Shown here: in pieces, positions 1-5,219 of the stretch
Numbering within the stretch: the first letter of the stretch is position 1
Layout: each line of letters opens with the position of its first letter
Assembly (NCBI GenBank): GCA_017437165.1
Contig: JAFSBS010000279.1
Span: 1 to 5,219, forward strand
Source of the DNA: Clostridia bacterium
GTDB taxonomy: Bacteria > Bacillota > Clostridia > Oscillospirales > Acutalibacteraceae
Length of the DNA: 5,219 nt
Reading direction: 5' to 3'
Position numbers and translations under genes: made by a program
The notes under the pieces: model-generated
The model's input: the letters and a program-made list of their open reading frames with translations, nothing else
Told to the model about the DNA's origin: nothing
Database searches by the model: none

Positions 1-678
1 ATAGCATTTATTGTAGTTGTGTTAATTGCTATGTCTTGTTTGCCTATGGTTGCTTTTGAGGTTAAGCGTTATTATGGTGACCTTGATAATGATGGTAAAG
101 TTACTGTAACAGACGCAAGGAATATTTTGTGCGAGGCTATTGGTATTTATGACAGTACTTTAGGTGAGCACGATTTTGCGGCGGTAGATATAGATAAAGA
201 TGGCGTTCTTACTACAAAAGATGCACGACTTGCTTTAAGAATTGCAGCACAACTTGAAGCGAGAGAGTTTATGCCCACCTATGAATTTAATAAGCACGAA
301 GAAGAAATTTTAAATCTTGTTAACAGTTACAGAGAAAAGCAGAGTGAAGGTGAGTTGACTGACTTAATGCTTTCAGCAGAACTTTCTGCTGCAGCTGACC
401 AGGCAGCAATGGAATTTGCTTTGCAAACGGGTACGGCTTTAAGACGCGGTAACGGTACATATTACAATACACTACTTGATGAAAAGGGAATTTCTTATAC
501 TTTTACAGATAAAGTAATTTGTGTTTCAACGACAAGTTATGCTCAGTGTTACGATAAAATGTTGAGTGAGTTACAAAACAGAAAAACGTTTTTAAGTGAG
601 AATTTCACAGAAATAGGTGTTGGTGCTTTCTCAAGAGATGGCAGAACGGTTTATTGGTGTATTATTTTTACAGATTAA
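1..678 (+). CDS. Secreted dockerin-like / degenerate CAP (SCP/PR1) domain protein, 5' end missing
   Basis: The reading frame is open to the window edge. A GTG at 19 exists, but the upstream codons (I-A-F-I-V-V) continue a hydrophobic run, so the true start is probably outside the window and this run is a signal peptide core ending near M-V-A/F-E. Residues below count the GTG as 1. Residues 20-80 form two dockerin type I-like calcium loops: D21-x-D23-x-D25-G with D32, and D57-x-D59-x-D61-G with D68, each followed by an 'DAR' helix. Residues about 94-219 align by eye with bacterial CAP domains such as YkwD (helix with LVNSYR, 'GISY', 'NFTEIGVG', 'YW..IF'). The usual cavity residues are replaced: the His before PDG is about L141, the Glu of GEN is K165, and the His of SPGHR is N187. 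The domain is therefore probably a binding or structural fold rather than an active one. The likely location is extracellular, perhaps bound to a cohesin-like partner. The role is unknown. It ends 35 bp before metY and could be cotranscribed with it. Confidence 0.8.
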   Translation: MAFIVVVLIAMSCLPMVAFEVKRYYGDLDNDGKVTVTDARNILCEAIGIYDSTLGEHDFAAVDIDKDGVLTTKDARLALRIAAQLEAREFMPTYEFNKHEEEILNLVNSYREKQSEGELTDLMLSAELSAAADQAAMEFALQTGTALRRGNGTYYNTLLDEKGISYTFTDKVICVSTTSYAQCYDKMLSELQNRKTFLSENFTEIGVGAFSRDGRTVYWCIIFTD

Positions 679-698
679 CTTAAATAGTTGTTTGCTCG

Positions 699-705
699 AA
701 AGGAG
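699..705 (+). promoter_or_regulatory. Ribosome binding site of metY
   Basis: AAAGGAG lies 8 bases before the ATG at 714. It is a near-perfect Shine-Dalgarno sequence at ideal spacing and fixes the metY start. The 35-bp gap after the CAP-protein gene is too short for a leader riboswitch, so any promoter or regulator of metY must lie further upstream. Confidence 0.85.
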
Positions 706-713
706 TTATTAAA

Positions 714-1994
714 ATGAGCGATTATAAAATAGAAACAAAATGTGTGCAGGGTGGTTACACTCCGGGAAACGGAGAACCAAGACAAATCCCTATTATTCAG
801 AGTACAACATTCAAATATGATACAAGTGAAGATATGGGTAAACTTTTTGACCTTGAAGCAACTGGTTATTTTTACTCAAGACTTCAGAACCCTACCTGCG
901 ATTTAGTTGCGGCTAAAATTGCAGAGCTTGAGGGTGGTACTGCGGCTATGCTTACAGGTTCTGGCCAGGCAGCGTCTTTCTATTCTGTATTCAATTTAGC
1001 ATCAAATGGCGATCATGTTGTCAGTTCGTCTGCTATTTATGGTGGTACTTACAATCTTTTTGCAGTTACAATGAAAAGAATGGGTATTGAATTTACATTC
1101 GTTTCACCTGATTGTACAGAAGAAGAACTCAATGCAGCATTCAAGCCAAACACAAAGGCAGTTTTTGGTGAAACAATTGCAAACCCTGCTTTAGCAGTTA
1201 TTGATATTGAAAAATTCGCAAAAGCAGCACACGCACATGGTGTTCCGCTCATTATAGATAATACTTTTGCAACACCTGTAAACTGCAGACCAATTGAATG
1301 GGGTGCAGATATTGTTACACACTCAACTACAAAATATATTGACGGTCATGGTGCATCTGTTGGTGGTTGTATTGTTGATTCCGGTAAATTTGACTGGATG
1401 GCACACGCTGACAAATTCCCGAGTCTTTGTACACCGGATGATAGTTACCACGGTGTAACCTATGCTGAAAGATTCGGCAAAGAGGGTGCATTTATTACAA
1501 AAGCAACTGCACAACTTATGAGAGATTTAGGTTCAGTTCAATCTCCACAAAGTGCATTTTATATCAATTTAGGTCTTGAAAGCCTTCATGTTCGTATTAA
1601 GAGACATTGCGAAAATGCTCTTGCAGTAGCAAAATTCTTAAAAGAAAGCGATAAAATTGAATGGGTTACTTACGCAGGTCTTGAGGGCGATAAGTATTAC
1701 GATTTAGCACAGAAATATCTTCCGGATGGCACTTGTGGTGTTGTAAGTTTTGGTGTTAAAGGCGGAAGAAAAGCGGCTGAAGAATTTATGAAAAAACTTA
1801 AAATGATTGCTATTGAAACTCATGTTGCAGACGCAAGAAGTTGTTGCTTACACCCTGCAAGTGCAACACATCGTCAGATGAATGACGATGAACTCCGTGC
1901 AGCAGGTGTTTCACCGGATTTAGTTCGTCTTTCTTGTGGGCTTGAGAATTCTATTGATTTGATTAACGACCTTAAACAAGCGCTTGGAGAATAA
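714..1994 (+). CDS. metY: O-acetyl-L-homoserine sulfhydrylase (O-acetylhomoserine aminocarboxypropyltransferase)
   Basis: This is a cytosolic PLP enzyme of the Cys/Met metabolism (cystathionine gamma-synthase-like) family. It converts O-acetyl-L-homoserine plus sulfide to L-homocysteine plus acetate. At 426 residues it has full MetY length, longer than the roughly 380-400 residues of cystathionine gamma-synthases and lyases. Visible motifs: Y54-x-R56 followed by QNPT, which contacts the neighbouring subunit's PLP phosphate; the phosphate-binding turn T81-G-S-G-Q85; the ring-stacking Y109 in 'SAIYGGTYNL'; D182 in 'IIDNTF', which holds the pyridine nitrogen; the Schiff-base lysine K207 in 'THSTTKYIDGHG'; and R405 in 'VRLSCGLEN', which binds the substrate carboxylate. 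The long insert after K207 ('GKFDW...PDDSYHGVTY') is typical of MetY and helps exclude MetB/MetC. The metA gene downstream supplies its substrate. The reading frame is intact. Its stop codon touches the left end of an inverted-repeat element. Confidence 0.96.
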   Translation: MSDYKIETKCVQGGYTPGNGEPRQIPIIQSTTFKYDTSEDMGKLFDLEATGYFYSRLQNPTCDLVAAKIAELEGGTAAMLTGSGQAASFYSVFNLASNGDHVVSSSAIYGGTYNLFAVTMKRMGIEFTFVSPDCTEEELNAAFKPNTKAVFGETIANPALAVIDIEKFAKAAHAHGVPLIIDNTFATPVNCRPIEWGADIVTHSTTKYIDGHGASVGGCIVDSGKFDWMAHADKFPSLCTPDDSYHGVTYAERFGKEGAFITKATAQLMRDLGSVQSPQSAFYINLGLESLHVRIKRHCENALAVAKFLKESDKIEWVTYAGLEGDKYYDLAQKYLPDGTCGVVSFGVKGGRKAAEEFMKKLKMIAIETHVADARSCCLHPASATHRQMNDDELRAAGVSPDLVRLSCGLENSIDLINDLKQALGE

Positions 1995-2180
1995 AATGAA
2001 GAATGCAGAGCGCAGAATTATGGGGCTACGCCGTAATTGAATTATTGATAATGTTGGTTAATTTATAGTTCTAAACAAGAAATGTAAAAAATTTAACTTG
2101 TTATATATGAAATGATAAAGTTTAGTTCACAATATTATAATGCCGACCGCAGGTCCCATAATTCTTAATTCCTCATTTTT
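1993..2180. repeat. MITE-like imperfect inverted-repeat element between metY and metA
   Basis: This non-coding spacer has inverted ends. AGAATTATGGG at 2014-2024 is perfectly complementary to 2155-2165. Further out, AAAATGAAGAAT at 1993-2004 matches the reverse complement of 2168-2179 at 11 of 12 bases. The left arm carries 7 extra bases between the two blocks. Inside, the arms continue as a weaker inverted match (GGGGCTACGCCG against GGGACCTGCGGTCGG read on the other strand), and the centre is very AT-rich. The size (about 190 bp), lack of a reading frame and terminal inverted repeats resemble a miniature inverted-repeat element. No convincing target duplication is visible, and copy number cannot be seen from this window. 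The left end overlaps the last bases of the metY stop codon. Confidence 0.55.
2112..2141 (+). promoter_or_regulatory. Possible sigma-A promoter for metA, inside the inverted-repeat element
   Basis: A perfect -10 box TATAAT lies at 2136-2141, with ATGATA at 2112-2117 as a 4-of-6 match to TTGACA and an 18-base spacer. Transcription would begin near 2148, giving a leader of about 60 bases that contains the right arm of the repeat. The region is AT-rich, so a chance match is quite possible. Readthrough from metY is the alternative source of metA transcripts. Confidence 0.35.
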
Positions 2181-2197
2181 AATCTTTAATTACGAAC

Positions 2198-2205
2198 GGA
2201 GTGAG
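2198..2205 (+). promoter_or_regulatory. Ribosome binding site that selects the TTG start of metA
   Basis: GGAGTGAG at 2198-2205 has its GGAG core 8 bases before TTG at 2210. The in-frame GTG at 2203-minus-2 (2201-2203) lies inside this sequence and could not use it, so the Shine-Dalgarno sequence decides in favour of TTG. Confidence 0.75.
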
Positions 2206-2209
2206 TATC

Positions 2210-3127
2210 TTGCCTATAAAAATTCCTAACGGACTTCCTGCTGTTGATATTTTAGCAGATGAAAATATATTTGTTATGACGGATACAAGAGCGATTACGC
2301 AAGATATTCGTCCACTGAAAATTTTACTTTTAAATTTAATGCCTAAAAAAATTGAAACGGAAACACAACTTTCAAGACTTTTAGGTAATTCACCTTTACA
2401 AGTTGAATTTGAGTTGATTCACACAAAATCACATATTTCAAAAAACACTTCACAAGAACATTTACTTGCTTTTTATAAGACTTTTGATGATGTTAAGCAT
2501 CAGAAATTTGACGGACTTATAATTACAGGTGCGCCGGTAGAAAAAATGGCGTTTGAAGAAGTTGAATACTGGGAAGAACTCTCTGAAATAATGGAGTGGA
2601 GTAAAAAGCATGTTACAAGCACATTCCACATCTGTTGGGGTGCTCAGGCAGGTCTTTATTATCACTATGGTATAAATAAATACCCGTTAGAAAAGAAACT
2701 TTCAGGTGTTTATAAACATACTGCTGATTATAAAAAATCAATCCTTTTAAGGGGATTTGACGATGAATTCTGGGTACCACACTCAAGAAATACTACTGTT
2801 AAAAGAGAAGATATTGAAAAAGTACCTGAACTCAAAATTTTAGCATCTTCCAGCGAAGCAGGTGTGTATATTGTTACAACTGATAACGGTAAACAGATTT
2901 TTGTAACAGGTCACTCCGAGTATGATGCAGATACTCTTAAAAATGAATATTTAAGAGATATAAATGCGGGTATTAACCCGAGTATTCCCGAGAATTATTT
3001 TCCACAGGATAACCCTGATAATGAACCTGTAGCAAATTGGCGTTCACACGCAACTCTTCTTTATGCTAACTGGCTTAACTATTTTGTTTACCAGACAACA
3101 CCTTATGATATTGAGGATATTGAATAA
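2210..3127 (+). CDS. metA: Homoserine O-acetyltransferase (MetA family, acetyl-CoA type)
   Basis: This cytosolic enzyme activates L-homoserine by O-acylation, the first committed step of methionine synthesis. From the TTG start the product is 305 residues and begins [11 protein letters not shown], matching the E. coli MetA start MPIRVPDELPA. It keeps E. coli numbering for the catalytic residues: nucleophile C142 in 'FHICWGAQA', and H235 and E237 in '[12 protein letters not shown]'. Other family stretches include '[19 protein letters not shown]', '[10 protein letters not shown]', 'KLSGVY', 'RGFDDEF', 'PHSR' and '[15 protein letters not shown]'. Residue 111 is Glu ('GAPVEK'), where E. coli has Gly. 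In the Bacillus cereus enzyme Glu111 has been tied to acetyl-CoA use, so this should be an acetyltransferase (also called metAA) although the family is often labelled succinyltransferase. This fits the adjacent metY. The starting GTG at 2201 would add three residues and is less likely. The stop codon sits in a terminator stem. Confidence 0.95.
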   Translation: MPIKIPNGLPAVDILADENIFVMTDTRAITQDIRPLKILLLNLMPKKIETETQLSRLLGNSPLQVEFELIHTKSHISKNTSQEHLLAFYKTFDDVKHQKFDGLIITGAPVEKMAFEEVEYWEELSEIMEWSKKHVTSTFHICWGAQAGLYYHYGINKYPLEKKLSGVYKHTADYKKSILLRGFDDEFWVPHSRNTTVKREDIEKVPELKILASSSEAGVYIVTTDNGKQIFVTGHSEYDADTLKNEYLRDINAGINPSIPENYFPQDNPDNEPVANWRSHATLLYANWLNYFVYQTTPYDIEDIE

Positions 3128-3165
3128 ATAAAAAACCGATGCAAACGCATCGGTTTTTTATTTAT
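3124..3165. terminator. Bidirectional intrinsic terminator between metA and the convergent ACT-MBL gene
   Basis: There is a perfect 19-bp inverted repeat (3124-3142 against 3147-3165) with a 4-base loop AAAC. The GC core CCGATGC/GCATCGG is flanked by six A on the left and six T on the right, so each strand shows a hairpin followed by a T tract. The metA stop codon (3125-3127) is within the left arm. The same structure can end transcripts of the minus-strand gene arriving from 3259. Confidence 0.9.
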
Positions 3166-3213
3166 AGGAAATAGGAAATAGGAAATAGGAAACAGGAAAA
3201 AGGAAACAGGAAA
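3165..3213. repeat. Seven tandem copies of the heptamer NAGGAAA
   Basis: Reading from 3165, seven units of 7 bases follow without gaps: four TAGGAAA, then CAGGAAA, AAGGAAA and CAGGAAA. Only the first base of each unit varies (T, T, T, T, C, A, C). The array starts on the last base of the terminator stem and stays in the non-coding gap before the stop codon of the minus-strand gene. It looks like a slippage-type simple repeat. Copy number in other strains cannot be judged here. Confidence 0.9.
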
Positions 3214-3258
3214 CAATAATTTTCTGATACGAGCATTTAAAAATGCATATAGTTTTAT

Positions 3259-4695
3259 TTATGAATTTACAGAGTAATCTTTTTTGAAACCGTGTGCGCC
3301 GAAGATTTGCCACTGACCTACTCCGAGCCGTTGCATAATAGCATTTCTTTCTTCTGCGCAAAGTTTAGGGTTTGTATCGACTGAAGTCATTAAAATCGGT
3401 GCATATTGATTATATTCGGCTTGTTCACGTGTCAATCCGTGTGTATTTATAAAAATATCACCGGTGAATGCAATATGGTGAGTGTAATCAATCAATACAA
3501 TTTCCCCCGGTAAATGACCACCTTTGCCCTCATATACCTCAAAATGTAATTCTTCAAAATCGAAAAATCCGATTTGTGTTAAAGGTTCATTCAGAGTTTC
3601 AATATTATTCCATAATGTAATAATTTTTTCAGGGTTCACCGCTTTGTAAGATGTAAGTGTTTTGCAAATATTTATATATGGCTTATGTAACGGATTTTTT
3701 TCACGGTATCCATCGTTTCCAAAGTATTCATTTTTTAAACATTGTGCTGTTCTGTGACTTGCAATAATTTCGTCAAACATTGGCAGTAAACCACAATGGT
3801 CAACATCTGCGTGAGTAACGAGAATTGTTTTTTTCATAGTTTCAAAATCAGGGATATTTCTTTTTAAAAGTTTCTGCATTTCCTCACTGTAACAAGCATA
3901 ACCGCTGTCTATAAACAATATTTTATTATTGCTCTTAATGATTATTGTGTTACTGCCACAAGGTGGCTCTATTAAAGTGATTTCAGTGTTGTCAGTTATT
4001 TTGTGTGTGCTTATTCTGGGTATGAAAGCTTTGCCTTTTGAAATGCCTAAAAGTTCAGCAAATTTGCTTATGCTGTCAAAAGTTCTGTAAGGTGACAGTC
4101 CTTGTTCATCAAGAGTCTGCATAGCAAGGTTAACGTGAACCAACAATTCATTTTTTACGTCTTCAGAAAGCCCCATAGTTTGAGAGAGTCCTAAAACGTA
4201 AGTATTATAAAAAATGCTGTTGTCGTAAACTTTTTCAGAACTGTTGTAATCTATAACACGTACTTTACAAAGTTTTTCTGCCTCTTTGAGAAATTCAGAA
4301 ATTTTATTAGAGTCGTCAACATATAGTCCCATTTTAAATTGCTGGTAGTCTGTACCGTTTTCCTGAGAACTTATATAAGAAATATTAAAATTAAAATTGT
4401 TTATAAGCGTTAAAATATTTGTAACACTACCAGGAACATCTTTTAAACGAAATTCTATTAGTACAACACTGGTTTTGTTGGAGTTGCTTTGCAAATATCC
4501 GATTTTTTTCAGTTCAATATCAGCTTTGTTCAGTTGTTCTTCTGTTCCTTCTGCATCAATGAATAAAGTGTGAGAGTCAACTGCTTTGTTGTAACTTACA
4601 CGGGTAATGTTTATTCCTAAAGCAGAAAAACATTGACTTGCTTTTAAAAAAGCACCTATATGGTTTGGCATTGAAGTTACATATGTTTTTTTCAT
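3259..4695 (-). CDS. ACT-ACT-metallo-beta-lactamase-fold fusion protein, function unknown
   Basis: This is a 478-residue protein with no signal peptide or membrane segment, so it is probably cytosolic. Residues 1-70 look like an ACT domain (beta strand, then P10-N-H-I-G14, helix, 'GINITRVSY'). Residues 76-150 are a clearer second ACT domain with the 'LKDVPGS' turn (about 85-90) and 'FNISYI'. ACT domains commonly bind amino acids. Residues about 155-235 are a mostly helical linker with no motif I recognise. Residues about 238-478 are a metallo-beta-lactamase fold: 'NTIIIKSNNKILFIDSG' (249-265); 'THADVDHCGLL' with H295, D297, D299, H300; 'GGHLPGEIVLID' with H394; 'AFTGDIF' with D413; and 'IFGAHG' with H468. 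The metal set is nearly complete except that Asp297 replaces the usual second His of HxHxDH. The ATG at 4695 has AAGGTGAT 8 bases upstream. The gene converges on metA. A sensor-controlled hydrolase is plausible, but the substrate and ligand are unknown. Confidence 0.88.
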   Translation of the reverse strand: MKKTYVTSMPNHIGAFLKASQCFSALGINITRVSYNKAVDSHTLFIDAEGTEEQLNKADIELKKIGYLQSNSNKTSVVLIEFRLKDVPGSVTNILTLINNFNFNISYISSQENGTDYQQFKMGLYVDDSNKISEFLKEAEKLCKVRVIDYNSSEKVYDNSIFYNTYVLGLSQTMGLSEDVKNELLVHVNLAMQTLDEQGLSPYRTFDSISKFAELLGISKGKAFIPRISTHKITDNTEITLIEPPCGSNTIIIKSNNKILFIDSGYACYSEEMQKLLKRNIPDFETMKKTILVTHADVDHCGLLPMFDEIIASHRTAQCLKNEYFGNDGYREKNPLHKPYINICKTLTSYKAVNPEKIITLWNNIETLNEPLTQIGFFDFEELHFEVYEGKGGHLPGEIVLIDYTHHIAFTGDIFINTHGLTREQAEYNQYAPILMTSVDTNPKLCAEERNAIMQRLGVGQWQIFGAHGFKKDYSVNS

Positions 4696-4701
4696 TATTT
4701 A

Positions 4702-4709
4702 ATCACCTT
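4702..4709 (-). promoter_or_regulatory. Ribosome binding site of the ACT-MBL gene
   Basis: On the minus strand AAGGTGAT ends 6-8 bases before the ATG at 4695 (8 bases from the AAGGTG core). It is a good Shine-Dalgarno match and supports this start. Confidence 0.8.
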
Positions 4710-4741
4710 GGTGTTTAGTGTCTGAATTTATTGTAGAAAAA

Positions 4742-4770
4742 ATGATAGCACAATTTATTAGATACTGCAA
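4742..4770 (-). promoter_or_regulatory. Probable sigma-A promoter of the ACT-MBL gene with extended -10
   Basis: On the minus strand TTGCAG (4765-4770) is followed after exactly 17 bases by TATCAT (4742-4747), a 5-of-6 match to TATAAT. TGC directly before it forms an extended -10 (TGN), which can offset the weak -35 box. Transcription would start near 4735, leaving a leader of about 40 bases. I see no operator or riboswitch fold in that leader. The gene is thus likely transcribed on its own, separately from the small gene upstream. Confidence 0.6.
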
Positions 4771-4849
4771 GAGTGTAATTATATATGGGTGGATTAAAGT
4801 GAAGTTGTGTTTTCAGAGAATAAAGAAAGGATAATAATACAAAATGAAT

Positions 4850-5038
4850 TTATTCTTCAAATACGCTTTTTCCTTTTGTTCCATCAGCATTGATGTAATA
4901 ACCATCAACAATTTCTTTAAAACTGCCACCGAAAAACCAACCTTTAGATTCAATAAATTCAATGAATTGTTTTTCAAATTCATCGAGTGTCAGTTCTGGT
5001 TGGATTTCTATGCAACCAGTTATTTCTATTTCTTTCAT
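4850..5038 (-). CDS. Small 62-residue protein of unknown function
   Basis: This is a short acidic, soluble protein with no signal peptide or membrane helix. It has an N-terminal strand (KEIEITGCIEI), a helix with 'LDEFEKQFIEFIESKGW' (about 18-34), a Gly/aromatic stretch 'WFFGGSF' (34-40), then 'DGYYINADGTKG' near the end. This alternation of charged helix and W/G-rich turn reads like a real folded domain, unlike the Phe-rich opposite-strand frame. I do not recognise the family. It starts 20 bases after the stop of the preceding minus-strand gene, so the two probably share a transcript. The Shine-Dalgarno sequence is weak: AAGAAAG about 13 bases from the ATG. A stop codon just upstream in frame excludes a longer start. 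No terminator hairpin is seen after its stop. Confidence 0.65.
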   Translation of the reverse strand: MKEIEITGCIEIQPELTLDEFEKQFIEFIESKGWFFGGSFKEIVDGYYINADGTKGKSVFEE

Positions 5039-5058
5039 ATATTACACAAACTTTCTTA

Positions 5059-5219
5059 TTAAAATGTGAATTCTAATGTTCTTGGGTTGTTTGCTTCAAA
5101 TGTGATTTTTTCTTCATCTTCTGAAAGTCCGCAGGAAATGGTTAATGTCTGGTTGATTTCAGATGTAATTGTAGCAATTAAAACAGAGTTTTTAAAATCC
5201 CATCTTAACGAGTCTATAA
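5059..5219 (-). CDS. C-terminal end of an unidentified protein, start outside the window
   Basis: The minus-strand frame is open from the window edge to a TAA at 5059-5061, giving 52 codons with no stop. The peptide includes 'LRWDFKNSVLIATITSE', 'NQTLTISCGL' and 'KITFEANN', and ends 'LEFTF'. It is rich in alternating beta-type residues, as in a beta-sandwich or other all-beta C-terminal domain. There is no motif on which to base a function. The frame is supported by its length without stops, its sensible codon use and its 20-base spacing to the 62-residue gene, which suggests one operon read leftwards. Confidence 0.6.
   Translation of the reverse strand, partial: IDSLRWDFKNSVLIATITSEINQTLTISCGLSEDEEKITFEANNPRTLEFTF

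Noticed and set aside
19..21. GTG at 19 as the start of the CAP-domain gene
   Set aside because: It is in the middle of a hydrophobic signal-peptide stretch that is already open to the window edge, and there is no Shine-Dalgarno sequence before it.
1049..1514. Two minus-strand frames inside metY
   Set aside because: They lie wholly within a well-supported gene and their products have no recognisable motifs; they are shadows.
1995..2209. S-box (SAM), T-box or other methionine-linked riboswitch before metA
   Set aside because: I see no S-box core, T-box motif or antiterminator/terminator pair in this spacer. The only strong complementarity is between its outer arms, which fits a repeat element better.
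2201..2209. GTG at 2201 as the metA start
   Set aside because: It lies within the Shine-Dalgarno sequence and would add three residues not found at the start of MetA proteins. TTG at 2210 fits spacing and homology.
3165..3213. CRISPR array
   Set aside because: The units are 7 bases with no spacers, so this is a simple tandem repeat.
3233..3246. Terminator hairpin GCATTT/AAATGC after the ACT-MBL gene
   Set aside because: The stem is short and AT-rich and no T tract follows on the minus strand. The large hairpin at 3124-3165 is a far better terminator.
3158..3361. Minus-strand 67-codon frame running through the heptamer array
   Set aside because: It encodes a repetitive S-Y-F-L-F-P tail made of the heptamer and overlaps the end of the ACT-MBL gene in another frame. 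It has no domain character.
4844..5062. Plus-strand 72-codon frame opposite the 62-residue gene
   Set aside because: Its product is a Phe-rich, low-complexity sequence typical of an antisense shadow. The AAAGGA upstream is 12 bases away and probably chance.

Overview
The window suggests a low-GC, Gram-positive gut anaerobe of the class Clostridia (Oscillospiraceae/Ruminococcus-like). The grounds are AT-rich codon use, strong AGGAG-type ribosome binding sites, a dockerin-like domain with the 'DARLALRIAA' style of repeat, and a Firmicutes-type MetA. This is an inference from composition and protein style; there is no rRNA or other taxonomic marker in the window.

Layout, left to right. Positions 1-678 (+) hold the 3' part of a gene for a secreted dockerin-like/CAP-fold protein whose start lies before the window. 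Positions 714-1994 (+) encode O-acetylhomoserine sulfhydrylase (MetY). Positions 1995-2209 are a non-coding spacer, mostly filled by a MITE-like imperfect inverted-repeat element (about 1993-2180) that also holds a possible promoter. Positions 2210-3127 (+) encode a MetA-family homoserine O-acyltransferase, best read from a TTG start. A perfect 19-bp hairpin (3124-3165) overlaps its stop codon and can end transcription from both sides. It abuts seven tandem copies of a 7-bp repeat (3165-3213). Positions 3259-4695 (-) encode a 478-residue ACT-ACT-metallo-beta-lactamase-fold fusion with a good promoter and ribosome binding site of its own. Positions 4850-5038 (-) encode a small 62-residue protein of unknown function. 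Positions 5059-5219 (-) hold the last 52 codons of a further gene, not identifiable, that reads toward the 62-residue gene.

The two methionine genes form a coherent pathway. MetA has Glu111, the residue linked to acetyl-CoA rather than succinyl-CoA use, so it should make O-acetyl-L-homoserine. MetY then combines this with sulfide to give L-homocysteine, the direct sulfhydrylation route. No S-box (SAM) or T-box leader is visible in front of either gene.

The least explained gene is the ACT-ACT-MBL protein. It pairs two probable amino-acid-sensing domains with a metal-dependent hydrolase fold whose first metal motif is HxDxDH instead of HxHxDH. It is convergent with the methionine genes and may or may not be related to them. 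I saw no clear new defence, mobile or RNA-guided system; the most interesting items are this fusion, the inverted-repeat element, the heptamer array and the CAP domain that has lost its usual cavity residues.
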